Positions 21,245 to 30,699 of a stretch of DNA of 64,000 nt are shown here, piece after piece. Position 1 is the stretch's first letter, and every line of letters starts with the position of its first letter. This DNA comes from Riptortus pedestris (lineage: Eukaryota; Arthropoda; Insecta; Hemiptera; Alydidae). Both the position numbers and the translations under genes were made by a program. Where the stretch lies: contig CM032230.1 of assembly GCA_019009955.1 (NCBI GenBank), positions 9,076,001 to 9,140,000 of the forward strand. The letters run 5' to 3'. The notes below the pieces were generated by a model. The model was not told where the DNA came from and ran no database searches. It worked only from the letters and a program-made list of their open reading frames with translations.

Positions 21245-21822
21245 TTAACCCTCCGTCGGGCGCACCTCTGGACGAAACAAAATCGGGCGCACCCGGCCTG
21301 AGAGGCCGCTCACATATTTTAAACACCCACTAAACAACTAATTAATTTTAATTTAAAACGCTGGTAGGACAGATCTTTGGAAACCAAATATAATATTTAT
21401 AACGTAAAATATTTTTTTTATTAGAATAGAATGAAGCTTATACTAAAACAAGTAAAATTGATCAGGCGCATTCGGCCTGAGAGGCCAGAGTTAGACTAGC
21501 ACTTATTTCTCAAGATATCGACGAAATTCCTTATAGAGTAGCATTAATCTTAGTAAAATGGGCGATTGCAATAGATAAATCTTGAAAAAAAAACAACTTC
21601 GAAAATAAGGAGCAATTGGGCGCAGTCGGCCTCAAAAGCCACCTAGGGACCACACGGACCGCATGAAGAATGGAAATAGACTAAAGTAGGGGATTCTTAA
21701 GCATGAACAAAAATCAGGAAATTACTGGGAATGGCCCCTCACAGGGGAAACAGAATGAGGCGTGGTATCAAAAAGTATGTTTTCCTGGCCTCTCAGGCTA
21801 GCTGCGCCCGACGGAGGGTTAA
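21245..21822. mobile_element. piggyBac-type MITE (570 bp) with TTAA duplication
   Basis: TTAA (21245-21248) then CCCTCCGTCGGGCGCA. Right end TGCGCCCGACGGAGGG then TTAA (21819-21822). Subterminal copies of GGCGCA..CGGCCTGAGAGGCC occur at about 21285, 21466 and 21610, and inverted at about 21785. No ORF. The TIR starts CCCTCCG like the element at 26694-27653, so the two probably share a transposase family. Confidence 0.92.
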
Positions 21823-22094
21823 AGACATTTTTTAAATGAAGACTTTTGTCTTGTAATAATTTCTGAAGGCGGTAAGGTATGTTTACTGTCTTCTGCAGTC
21901 TGTGTGTGAGTGTATGTTAATGTCCTGTTACATGTACTGCATATCGGTGGTTCTCCTGGTTATCCGGTGTTAGCCTAGAGATAATTGTGGCTTATTAGAA
22001 AATGGCCAGTACGACTTCTTTCTGATGATCAGCAACCACTCTTTCTCACAGTCCAATATTAGCTGATTTGCGTGCATCGGCAGGGTTCAGCCCC

Positions 22095-22198
22095 TACGCT
22101 CTGACGGCCTGAGGATGGGAAAATAATTCCCGAAAGCGCTAAGCGTTTTTAAGAAATAAATTGTGAGGAGCCATAAAAAAAGTGTCTCTGATTAACCT
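22095..22198 (+). repeat. Retroelement-like tail, copy 2 of 3
   Basis: CTACGCTCTGACGGCCTGAG, CTGAGGA (22109-22115), hairpin GGGAA/TTCCC, GAAAGCGCTAAGCG, AATAAATTGTGAGGAGCC and GATTAACCTGATT. It ends where an HINE begins. Confidence 0.55.
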
Positions 22199-22946
22199 GA
22201 TTAGCTGATTTCCCTTAAGAGAAATCAGATATTGAGGTTGTAGCTGATGACACGAAATTCGAAATATTTCCACAAAAGTTTATCAATCCTACTCATTAGA
22301 TGACGAAAATGACGTAATTTCAAAATTATACATATCTATATGTATATAAGTGAGTTACCGTTCTAGGGATTTTTGAATCATCGTTATCAGATTCGATAAA
22401 TACGCGTTTCATGCAAAACTAAAGGTCAATTTCATTAATGGCCGAAATATGTCCGTTATTGAACATCGGATGGGAATGAAATTTACAATTTGTTGGGAAT
22501 TAAATTTAGTTCAAATATTGTTATGTACATTCGCTATCATCAATATTGACCCATAAATTACCATTTTTTAGTTTTGAAATTTTTGTAAACTCCTACTCAT
22601 ATCACATAAACAATACTCTGTTATGTAATGAATCACTTTATTTGAACTACCAAATATTGTTCTCAACAGATATTTACGGGATGAGATAATTGTAAATACA
22701 TCTGTCGTCATAAATTAGGAATTTTACATTCTTGACTTGAATGTCTTTATTTTATCTATACCACACTCGGTGTATAACTGTTTTATTCAACAGTAAAGAT
22801 CATATTAAGTAATGTCTCTGTGGGAGGGAGGGTTCAAGGGGGGGGGGGTTAGAGTGGGAAATAATTTTAAATTCGAAATATCTCGGTTGCTACGAATTGG
22901 ACCGAAAAGTTTAAATAACCAATTTCTCTTGAATTTTAATTTTATA
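22199..22946 (+). mobile_element. HINE, left part (split by satellite/element)
   Basis: AGCTGATTTCCCTTAAGAG palindrome, ATTGAGGTTGTAGCTGATG, body, a second body start with a G run (22842-22851) and AAATTCGAAATATCTCGG. It is broken at 22946 and resumes at about 24735. Confidence 0.75.
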
Positions 22947-23820
22947 TATGTATATGTTTTTTCACCATACTACGATGTAATCACCTGGGGTGGTTATATA
23001 TGTATATGTTTTTTCACCATACTACGATGTAATCACCTGGGGTGGTTATATATGTATATGTTTTTTCACCATACTACGATGTAATCACCTGGGGTGGTTA
23101 TAGATGTATATTAATTTTCACCATACTACGATGTAATCACCTGGGGTGGTTATATATGTATATGTTTTTTCACCATACTACGATGTAATCACCTGGGGTG
23201 GTTATATATGTATATGTTTTTTCACCATACTACGATGTAATCACCTGGGGTGGTTATATATGTATATGTTTTTTCACCATACTACGATGTAATCACCTGG
23301 GGTGGTTATATATGTATATGTTTTTTCACCATACTACGATGTAATCACCTGGGGTGGTTATATATGTATATGTTTTTTCACCATACTACGATGTAATCAC
23401 CTGGGGTGGTTATATATGTATATGTTTTTTCCACCATACTACGATGTAATCACCTGGGGTGGTTATATATGTATATATTTTTTCACCATACTACGATGTA
23501 ATCACCTGGGGTGGTTATATATGTATATGTATTTTCACCATACTACGATGTAATCACCTGGGGTGGTTATATATGTATATGTTTTTTCACCATACTACGA
23601 TGTAATCACCTGGGGTGGTTATATATGTATATGTTTTTTCACCATACTACGATGTAATCACCTGGGGTGGTTATATATGTATATGTTTTTTCACCATACT
23701 ACGATGTAATCACCTGGGGTGGTTATATATGTATATGTTTTTTCACCATACTACGATGTAATCACCTGGGGTGGTTATATATGTATATGTTTTTTCACCA
23801 TACTACGATGTAATCACCTG
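22947..23820 (+). repeat. 52-bp satellite, about 17 units
   Basis: The unit contains CACCATACTACGATG, TAATCACCTGGGGTGG and TTATATATGTATATG, with CACCATAC first at 22963 and last at 23796. Units are almost identical. Single differences are TAGATGTATATTAAT in unit 4 and an extra C at about 23428. The last unit runs into the element at 23796-24723, whose left end it matches. Confidence 0.95.
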
Positions 23821-24723
23821 TTTTACACACCTAATTTGCGGTCCGAAAGCTACACTTGGCCGCCCTAGGGCCGAAAATGAATATTTCACCCTAGGGCCGC
23901 AAAATCAGCTGTTTATTATTTTAATTCATTCATTTCATTATATACATTATATTAGTTTGTTTTGCTCGTATTATTGTTTAGTTATTTAGTAATTATGGCT
24001 AATAATATATCAGCATCTATAAATAGAAGAGCAAAAGAAATCATGACAGATTTGTTACCAGCAAAATCAAAAGATAGGTATGACAAAATGAGTCATCGAC
24101 TTCGACATCAAATACCGATTTTGGAACTATTGAATATGAAAATCAGTCTCTCTTTACAATTGATGATTTATTTGAAGATTGTCAAGAGGATATTTTAATC
24201 AGAAACAATCCAACTACGAGTAAAAGTGTGAATGTGTCAAACAAAAAACAAGTAATAGAATCTTCAAAGGGTATTATGTTTTCAAACAACCAAAATTGTA
24301 CTTTTAACATTTCTATAAATCAAAAATAAACGAACTAACTTTTTTTAGCATTTTGAAATATATATATATGTATGTATATATAGTTGTATTAAATGAAACA
24401 CACATATGTTCATCTCTCTTTATTAACTTACATAATAACATAACGTAAAACAATCCATACATTAAACATTCATCATGTCCCCATAACCACAAGATAACCT
24501 TCTAACAAAGAGGTACACTTAACCAAAAGAAAATCTTGTTTTTGATTAATGTTATATCGTATTAATATTTATTGTAGTATGGTGAAAAATAGCGTTCGTG
24601 CCTCGGGCCAAAGTGCTTTTGCCGGCCCTCGAACTTTTCATGACCTCGACTACATCTCGGTCAAAAAATATCTCGGGCCGGCAAACGCCCACTTTCGGCC
24701 CTTGGTAGGAAATATACTATTTT
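23796..24723 (+). mobile_element. Unclassified DNA element with ORF remnant
   Basis: Left end CACCATACTACGATGTAATC; an inverted partner GTAGTATGGTGAAAAA lies at about 24577-24592; GC-rich terminal segments (CCGGCCCTCGAAC, CTCGGGCCGGCAAACGCC) follow. An inverted copy without the ORF lies at 45594-46087, which defines the limits. The coding remnant suggests a recombinase-type element, but the class is not established. Confidence 0.6.
23995..24330 (+). pseudogene. Remnant ORF, possibly Crypton-like tyrosine recombinase ends
   Basis: ATG at 23995 reads MANNISASINRRAKEIMTDL then LPAKSKDRYDKM. The last part recalls the N-terminal SAM-like region of tyrosine-recombinase ORFs, where an L-P-x-K-S-x-x-x-Y motif is common. 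The original frame stops at 24198. A shifted frame (about 24157-24330) reads FTIDDLFEDCQEDILIRN and ends NQNCTFNISINQK before a TAA. The middle, including any catalytic Arg/His/Tyr, is missing, so this is N- and C-terminal ends joined by a large deletion. The family call is weak and rests on memory of motif style. The internal deletion itself is inferred from the frame change. Confidence 0.3.
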
Positions 24724-24734
24724 ACCCAGAATAT

Positions 24735-24955
24735 GTTAAGCTAGTTACGTGTACTTTTAGGTTTTCAGCCTTACTAGACCCGCACTTATAATCTTCTGAT
24801 TTTTACAATAAGTACTGAGTACATTCCGAACACTCCTAAAGGCTTCTTACTATGAGAGAAGTAGTGAATCGATGGAGAGATGGCATGACCAGCGTGCTAT
24901 ACCTACACGTGGGAACTTTGCTTTATTACGCAACTCCTGCGTGAAGGGCATTTAT
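24735..24955 (+). mobile_element. HINE, right part after the insertion
   Basis: TTTTAGGTTTTCAGCCTTAC resumes the body. Then come CTACACGTGGGAACTTTGC and ACGCAACTCCTGCGTGAAGG, a mutated hairpin end. Confidence 0.6.
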
Positions 24956-25025
24956 TGGTGAAAGGTATATGGACCAGGCAAGTCATGTTCTGTTGTTAGT
25001 TTCGCATATTTTTCTGTTAGAGCAT

Positions 25026-25457
25026 TTTAGCAGATTTCCCTTAGGGGAAATATGCTATTGACGTGGTACTCATGACGGAATTTCCGAAATTTTTCTTCAA
25101 ATGTCCATCGATGCTACCTAGTAGATGACGAAAATGAGGTCCGTTCAAAACTGTATATACCTACATATACAAACAAACAAAATAAGCTGCCCTCTTTCTG
25201 AGGGTACCTGTGTGGTCAGCCTCCTAATCTGCCAATTTCTTGGTAATGATGTTTTGTTTTTTAATTTTGTTTAAATTTTAATTGAAAAATTGGAATAAAT
25301 TGAATGCGTGGAGATTAGAGGGGGGTATCTCAGGTAAGAGTGCAGCTTAACTTTTTCATCTTTATTTTTTGTATAAATGGTGATTTACGATTCTTATCGA
25401 TGATTTTAGTATAAGTGTCGATAACTCCTTCAAATCATCTTTTGCCAGCCCATGCTC

Positions 25458-25514
<57 letters not shown>

Positions 25515-25956
25515 CTGTTACCACTCTAGCGGTCGCCATTTTTGTTTTATCGTTACCAAGCTCGATTTTTAGCCGTTTTTTGTAAAAAGAAAGATCAAGT
25601 TCGTTAATGGCTGAAATCGGACCGGTGGGAGGGGGGGATTAGGGGGGAGGATTTTCGAAAGTTCGAAGAATCTCCGTTACCATACGTCGGATCAACAAAA
25701 CATTGTATAGAACCAATCTTATTCTATACTAAATTTACTATAAATATTGATCTATACATTTATTCTATATCTTGAATATTAACCGAGATATTTGCATTTT
25801 TATTAAATTTGGGCCGATAATGGATGACAGTTTCCCGCCAAAAGCTAGTTCGGCCCTTTGTCGTAACTGCTCAGCTCTCGTATGGAGATTTCTCTATTGT
25901 ATAACTTCACGAGGGAAATCTGCTTAGATTACTCAGCCCCTGCGTGACGGACATTT
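25026..25956 (+). mobile_element. HINE, complete copy with an internal insertion
   Basis: TTAGCAGATTTCCCTTAGG palindrome, GATGCTACCTAGTAGATGACG block, GGTCCGTTCAAAACTGTATA, then about 290 bp of foreign sequence (25170-25460) before the TA array (25462-25512). The body follows with a G run, GCCAAAAGCTAGTTCGGCC, GGGAAATCTGCTTAG, hairpin CTCAGCCCCTGCGTGACGG and end GGAC at about 25952. This copy is the clearest for reading the family's forward order. Confidence 0.88.
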
Positions 25957-26557
25957 ATATGAGTGGATGTGTCGAGTATGGTTCTGCCATGGACTGCTAT
26001 GAGCTGTAGCCTACAATAGTATAGGCTAAAATAAAATAGGCGATGTATAAAAAAACAAGGTATTGGAGAAGCGACAATGAAGGGAAGTGAAAAGGTAGGC
26101 AGGACGTAGATCAATATTTATGAAGAGACGAAGAGTACAATTAGTAGAAGTGGTGAGAGCGGACACGAGTGCAGAGGCTGACCACTGGCAGGGGGGGGGG
26201 TAGTACGGGGGGGGGTCCATTGCCCACTTCTTTATAATTACAATCCCTATCTGCTTAAGTGCCTATCCCGTTCTCCCTTCCAAGGGACTTTTATTAACTG
26301 TAAAGCCGGCTGAAATGCAGAAGGGTCCAGCTAGCGAGGTCCAACGGCCGCCTTCCTGGACCCTCTCTGCCTTTTTGTTGGACCCTTTACCGCTCTTTAT
26401 GTTTTCCCTTTGGGACAATGACTGTCCTGCTTTATTCTCAGGAGCTAACCAACCGGCCGTTCTCCCAAGCCACAATGCATTTTAAACCCTTAATCATCGC
26501 AATAAATATTTAACCGATCATTTTTTCAACGGACCAAAGACTTAAATAATCCGTCTC
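25957..26557. other. Unassigned, with G runs at 26191 and 26207
   Basis: A GC-richer block (26260-26480) has overlapping open frames but no recognisable domain. Confidence 0.3.
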
Positions 26558-26693
26558 GTATTAACAGCGTAAACTACGAAGATTTCCCACTTGCTGGTAT
26601 AACACACTATTGATCTCATTTCACCACATATTTTACATTTCTCAGTAAATATCTGATCAGTACAAGTAGGAATTTACTTAAGGCTGACGACAA
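26558..26693 (-). mobile_element. HINE ('GCTGGTAT' subfamily), left part
   Basis: AGCGTAAACTACGAAG, TTTCCCACTTGCTGGTAT, GATCTCATTTCACCACATA and TTACTTAAGGCTGACGAC. Interrupted at the TTAA by the piggyBac element; resumes at 27654. Confidence 0.65.
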
Positions 26694-27653
26694 TTAACCC
26701 TCCGATAGGCGCGTGGCTATGGGTGTAGCCATGACAAAGTTTAAATGTTCATAGCAAGGGCATACATGGGCTGGGAGCTTTTGGCGGACTAATACCTTCC
26801 TAGGCAAGGTATATCTATTAGTCAGTATGCAAGTGATCTTGACTCTCCTTACAGCAGATCTTTAATTCCCAGTGTGTTACCGGTGTAGCCAACGCGCCCA
26901 TCGGTGTTACAACTACGAGAATTGGCAATTTCAGTTTATCGTTTTGTTTTGTTGTTTTTTCAAAGTTATCATAACAAATAAAGTTAAGATGGCTTTTTCC
27001 TCGAGCCAACACAGTTCTGTGAAACGCACCAGTGATCCAGATATTTTTTCTCAATTGCTGCGAAAAGTTTCATCGGGTGAGGAGTCTGAGGTGGAAGATC
27101 TACCAACAAATTTGAAGCAACGAGCGAAGGAACTCTTGAATTTGCCAGAAGAACATACCCAACCCATTATAATCCCTAAAGACGCTATAAGAAGATGCAA
27201 TTTCTGTGAAGGACCGTCAAAGAAAAAGAAAAAATCCAGAAACATGTGTCCAAAATGTAAAAATATTATATGTAAATATCATATGCAGCAAATTTGTCCT
27301 GACTGTTTATAAAAGCGGCTGTATATGTATTTACTATTTTTTGTACATAGTATTTTATTTTCCATTAATAAGTTTTAATAAAATAAAGTTCCATTACGTT
27401 TTTTTGCTTGTAGAAAGTATATTAATGTGTTTTCATTAAAAAAAAAAAAAAATGTTATTCACTTCAATAAAAACTGATTTCGATTTGTTCACCGATATAA
27501 TTGCTTAAAAATTGTATACATTAAATTGTTTTATAATAAAAATTCATTACATTTGATTTTTTTCTTATGTAAATCATTTTTAAGTAATGGCCACACTTGT
27601 AGCCAATGCGCCCAAATGTGTCATCAACTAGGACGCGCCTATCGGAGGGTTAA
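26694..27653 (+). mobile_element. Internally deleted piggyBac-family element (952 bp)
   Basis: TTAA (26694-26697) then CCCTCCGATAGGCGCG. Right end CGCGCCTATCGGAGGG then TTAA (27650-27653). Subterminal GTGTAGCCA.. at 26727 and 26884 and TGTAGCCAATGCGCCC at 27599 are related to each other. The element carries its own promoter region and a short ORF (26989-27312) followed by AATAAA at 27381. It is inserted in an HINE copy that continues on both sides. Confidence 0.95.
26989..27312 (+). CDS. Truncated piggyBac transposase: N-terminus joined to Cys-rich C-terminal domain
   Basis: 107 codons from ATG at 26989 to TAA. Residues 1-40 are Ser/Glu-rich (VSSGEESEVEDLP), like piggyBac N-termini. Residues 70-106 form a Cys-rich zinc-binding domain: C70-x2-C73, a basic KKKKKSR stretch (nuclear-localisation-like), C87-x2-C90, C95-x2-H98 and C103-x2-C106, ending in Leu. 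In piggyBac transposases this cross-brace/RING-like domain binds the terminal DNA repeats. The whole DDE catalytic core between the two parts is missing, so the product cannot transpose. It could still bind TIRs, which is inference. I preferred the start at 26989 over upstream in-frame sequence because it is the first ATG with the usual acidic N-terminus after it. Confidence 0.75.
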   Translation: MAFSSSQHSSVKRTSDPDIFSQLLRKVSSGEESEVEDLPTNLKQRAKELLNLPEEHTQPIIIPKDAIRRCNFCEGPSKKKKKSRNMCPKCKNIICKYHMQQICPDCL

Positions 27654-28025
27654 GTACAAGCGACTCTCTCAATATTTGTTACGAAAAATGCATAGAACAA
27701 CAATTGTACAGCATCAATAGTTTAACAACAATAGTTAAACCAATTAAGATTAGTGACCACTAATACTAAGTAACCCCCATTTCTGGCCCAATATCAGCCA
27801 TGAACGACGATCAAAAAATACTTCGTATTAAAGCTTACAATAAAGTTGATCATGATATAACAGCTTATTGTTAATATCACATGAATAGAAGTGGGGGTTT
27901 ACTGAAGATCAAAAACTAAAAAATTCTAATACCGTTGTGAAAATTCATGATAAGAATATACGTATGGAGCATTACATTTTCAAATAAGATTTGTTCTATA
28001 CAATTTTTCAACCTATTCTACGATC
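27654..28025 (-). mobile_element. HINE, right part, itself interrupted
   Basis: GACTCTCTCAATATTTGTTACG, split here as GACTCTCTCAATATTTG and TTACGAAAAATGCATAG, continues the left part. Then come AGCATCAATAGTTTAACAAC, ATAACAGCTTATTGTTAATA and ATACAATTTTTCAACC. Broken at ACGATC by the next HINE. Confidence 0.65.
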
Positions 28026-28473
28026 AAAAAGTCCGTCACGCAGGGGCTGCGTAAACTAAGCAGATTTCCACTAAGCAGTAAAGGATCACTAAACCTATTC
28101 ACGAGGGACGAATAGTTTACGGAAACGGCCGCCAGAGCTCTCGGCGGAATGTTCCGAACATCTGCCGACTCCTGCCGACCATACACAGAATACAAATGCA
28201 AATATCTGGATTAATATTCAAGATACAGAATAAATGTATAAAAAATATTTATAGTAAATTTAATTTGCAAAAGACTGATTTTATGCAATTTTTCGATTTG
28301 ATGCATAATAACGGAGATATTTTGAATTTTCCATAAACCCCCCCCCTCCCACTGGCCCGATTTCAGCCATTAACGAACTTGGTCTTTCTTTTTACATTAA
28401 ACGATTAATTTCCGAGTTTGGTAACGATCAAAAAAAAATTGCGAACGCGAGAGCGTTAACTGACAAATATATA

Positions 28474-28524
<51 letters not shown>

Positions 28525-28643
28525 ACACGGACCCCATTTTCGTCATCTCCTGGGTAGGATCGATGGACATTTGAAGACATTTTTCGAAACTCGCGTCATG
28601 AGTACGACCTCAATAGCTGATTTCCCTTAGGGGAAATCTGCTA
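28026..28643 (-). mobile_element. HINE, complete nested copy
   Basis: AAAAAGTCCGTCACGCAGGG left edge; CTCTCGGCGGAATGTTCCG; C run; TA array about 28469-28519; GGTAGGATCGATGGACATTT; palindrome CCCTTAGGGG variant; CTGCTA at 28643. After it the host continues AAATTACGACCGCTAG. Confidence 0.88.
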
Positions 28644-28678
28644 AAATTACGACCGCTAGACAAAATATCTATCTATCT

Positions 28679-28696
28679 GTGTGTGTGTGTGTGTGC

Positions 28697-28770
<74 letters not shown>
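28679..28770 (+). repeat. (GT)n microsatellite
   Basis: About 46 GT units with a single GCTT interruption, occupying the position of the TA core of an HINE copy (preceded by GACCGCTAGACAAAATAT). Confidence 0.98.
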
Positions 28771-28773
<3 letters not shown>

Positions 28774-28796
28774 GTGTGCGAATACGTTGTGTGGTG

Positions 28797-29085
28797 TCAA
28801 AAATTGTGATATTACGTTTCTGACTCGAAAAATGTTTATTGAAACAAACACTACACTAAAAATCATATTCATTAATCGCTGAAGTTAATCCAGGATGGCG
28901 GGGGTTAGCGGAGAGATTATTTGAAAATTTAATACATCTCCGTTTTATAATCCTGTTTTGGGTCTTCAGGAGACCCCCCCTCTTCTACTTATCGAATTTT
29001 TATTTAGAGAACATCTGTTGAGATATAATCAGTAGCATACCTCCAAATCTGCTTACAGGCAGACCCTGCGTGACCTTTTTTTTTT
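28797..29085 (+). mobile_element. HINE 3' part
   Basis: Body in plus order (GAAGTTAATCCAGG, a G run, AATACATCTCCGTTTTAT), then GTTGAGATATAATCAGTAGC, AAATCTGCTTACAGGCAG and CCCTGCGTGACCTTTTTT. The hairpin arm has changed. Confidence 0.6.
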
Positions 29086-30066
29086 TGCATTAAGAGTTGT
29101 ATCGCCTTGGTTGCAGAGCTTAAAAAATGAATTAGATCCGAAGAGATACAAAAAAATACGATGGAAAAAAATCTGAATTATTCAATTATTTATTTTAATA
29201 ATATAGAAAGTAGTGATTCTCTATGGAACCCGAAAACCGCACCCTGGTACCGAGCAAGTTGCATAACAAAATATACCAGCTACATTAATCTAAGGTGTTG
29301 CCAATAAATATCAATAAAACGCTTAGATTTCAAGTCTTGGCGGAATTAGGTACTCACTAAGGGAGTAATAGAGAATGTAATTACAGGAGGTGTTATATGC
29401 AGGAGGTCTAAAACGATTTTCGGTGAGAGAACAAGGCCATTAAGGTGCCCCCTCAACAGGATGTATCTGCCTACCTGTGCAGAGCCCAAGCTGTGGTTCC
29501 CAACCCCTGACAACTTGTAGATTAGCCTGTCACAACATCTAGATCTGTTCTCCTCCCCAACGCCCAGGGACCACATCTTATTTACTCCTCGCCCTCCTCC
29601 TCTCTACCTCTCCCTCTCTCTCTCTCTTTCCTCCTCAGAAACTTGACGGATGTCACCGTCCAATATCCCACGTGGGCAGATAATGTCAACGATGTTGGGG
29701 CGGCAGAACGCTACTATTAGCTGGGTGTGAGGGTCACAATTGATGACCATACGTTTGTTAGGGTCAAAGTGTTTTGATTGAATCACGTTTCCTGTTTGTT
29801 CCACAAGATATTGAAAGGACTCATTTCGACAATTTAGAAGCTACAGCTCCTACATCAGGCCAAGATCTGCTGCCAATATAAATTTATATATATGTCAAAA
29901 CGCACTTAATTGTTGATTTACATATCAACAATTAAGTGCGTTAATTAATTTTAAAAACAGATTATAATCTCAACTAGACTCAAACGTTTTCTTCGGATCT
30001 ACTCGATAAATTTTATTTCATTAATACCATACTCTGGATTTAACGATTTCAATTAATTTATTAACG
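29086..30066. other. Unassigned; conflicting exon-like signals at 29604-29830
   Basis: On the plus strand a long pyrimidine tract ends TTTCCTCCTCAG|AAAC, a good splice-acceptor match, then 27 open codons to TAG at 29718. On the minus strand 29604-29840 is open and reads HFDPNKRMVINCDPHTQLIV then AFCRPNIVDIICPRGILDG, which looks protein-like, but it has no ATG and runs into a (GA)n-encoded Arg/Glu repeat. I do not recognise a family. A perfect inverted repeat CAATTAAGTGCG..CGCACTTAATTG lies at 29904-29941. Confidence 0.3.
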
Positions 30067-30145
30067 CCGACTTTTACCAGATTTCCTTTAGGGGAACTCA
30101 CCTTATTGAGGTTGTACTCATGATGGGATTTTCAAAAAAATTCTT
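30067..30145 (+). mobile_element. HINE 5' fragment
   Basis: ACCAGATTTCCTTTAGGGG, ATTGAGGTTGTACTCATGATG, split here as ATTGAGGTTGTAC and TCATGATGGGATTTTC. It is joined to the mariner relic. Confidence 0.65.
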
Positions 30146-30656
30146 TTTTCTCAAAAAAAAAATACTTCTTGGGAGCAGCTCAAAGCCCAAAGACTTGGCC
30201 GTCTCCATGGCAACTCTTGATTTGTGGGCGGGAGCATTGTCCTGCAGCAGCAGCACACCTTTGGTGATCTTTCCTCGGCGGTTTCTCTTTGATGGCCTCT
30301 CGCAATTTGACGAGAAAGTCCCACAAAGTCGTTGTCATAATTTTCCCTACAGACTTCGCCACCTTGAACTTTCTTGGTGGAGGGGAGTCTGTGTGTTTCC
30401 ATTGCATCGACTCTGCTTTTGTTTCTGGCCTTTTTTACGAAATATTTTATCACTGCACGATGCTCAAAATTAGACATTTTTAAATCGACCTGTAACTCAC
30501 AACAGTCTGAAAGAAACTGACCAGAATTGAAAGGAGGAATTAGAAAGATAATCACTTACTCTAGATTCACAATGACCTTTAACACCACTCAGCTTATCTG
30601 TTTGATATAAAAGGTATCATAAGTACACCAGGCTTAGAACTTTCTGTACACCCCTC

Positions 30657-30658
<2 letters not shown>
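30146..30658 (-). pseudogene. mariner transposase, internally deleted, with one TIR
   Basis: Minus strand. At the right edge ACGAGGGGTGTACAGAAAG (about 30657-30639) is a mariner-type terminus next to TA. From 30480 the N-terminus reads MSNFEHRAVIKYFVKK, the start of the helix-turn-helix domain in SETMAR-like mariners. After a large deletion the C-terminal half reads, across frames, KFKVAKSVGKIM, LREAIKEK, then a Q-D-N-A-like block in a damaged frame, and ends SLGFELLP-like near 30170. The third catalytic region (SPDLAP) and the left TIR are missing. Non-functional. It sits in the TA region of an HINE copy, fitting TA target choice. Confidence 0.75.

Positions 30659-30699
<41 letters not shown>

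Noticed and set aside
22947..23820. CRISPR-like array
   Set aside because: Direct units are contiguous and identical throughout, without unique spacers, in eukaryotic DNA.
22812..23989. Series of frames with VYVFSPYYDVITWGGYIC repeats
   Set aside because: The 52-bp satellite gives periodic peptides in all frames; no evidence of a repeat protein.
28669..28882. Thr/His- and Cys/Val-repeat frames
   Set aside because: Translation of the (GT)n array, not a metal-binding protein.
30120..30473. 117-codon plus frame
   Set aside because: Shadow of the minus-strand mariner relic, which has recognisable motifs.
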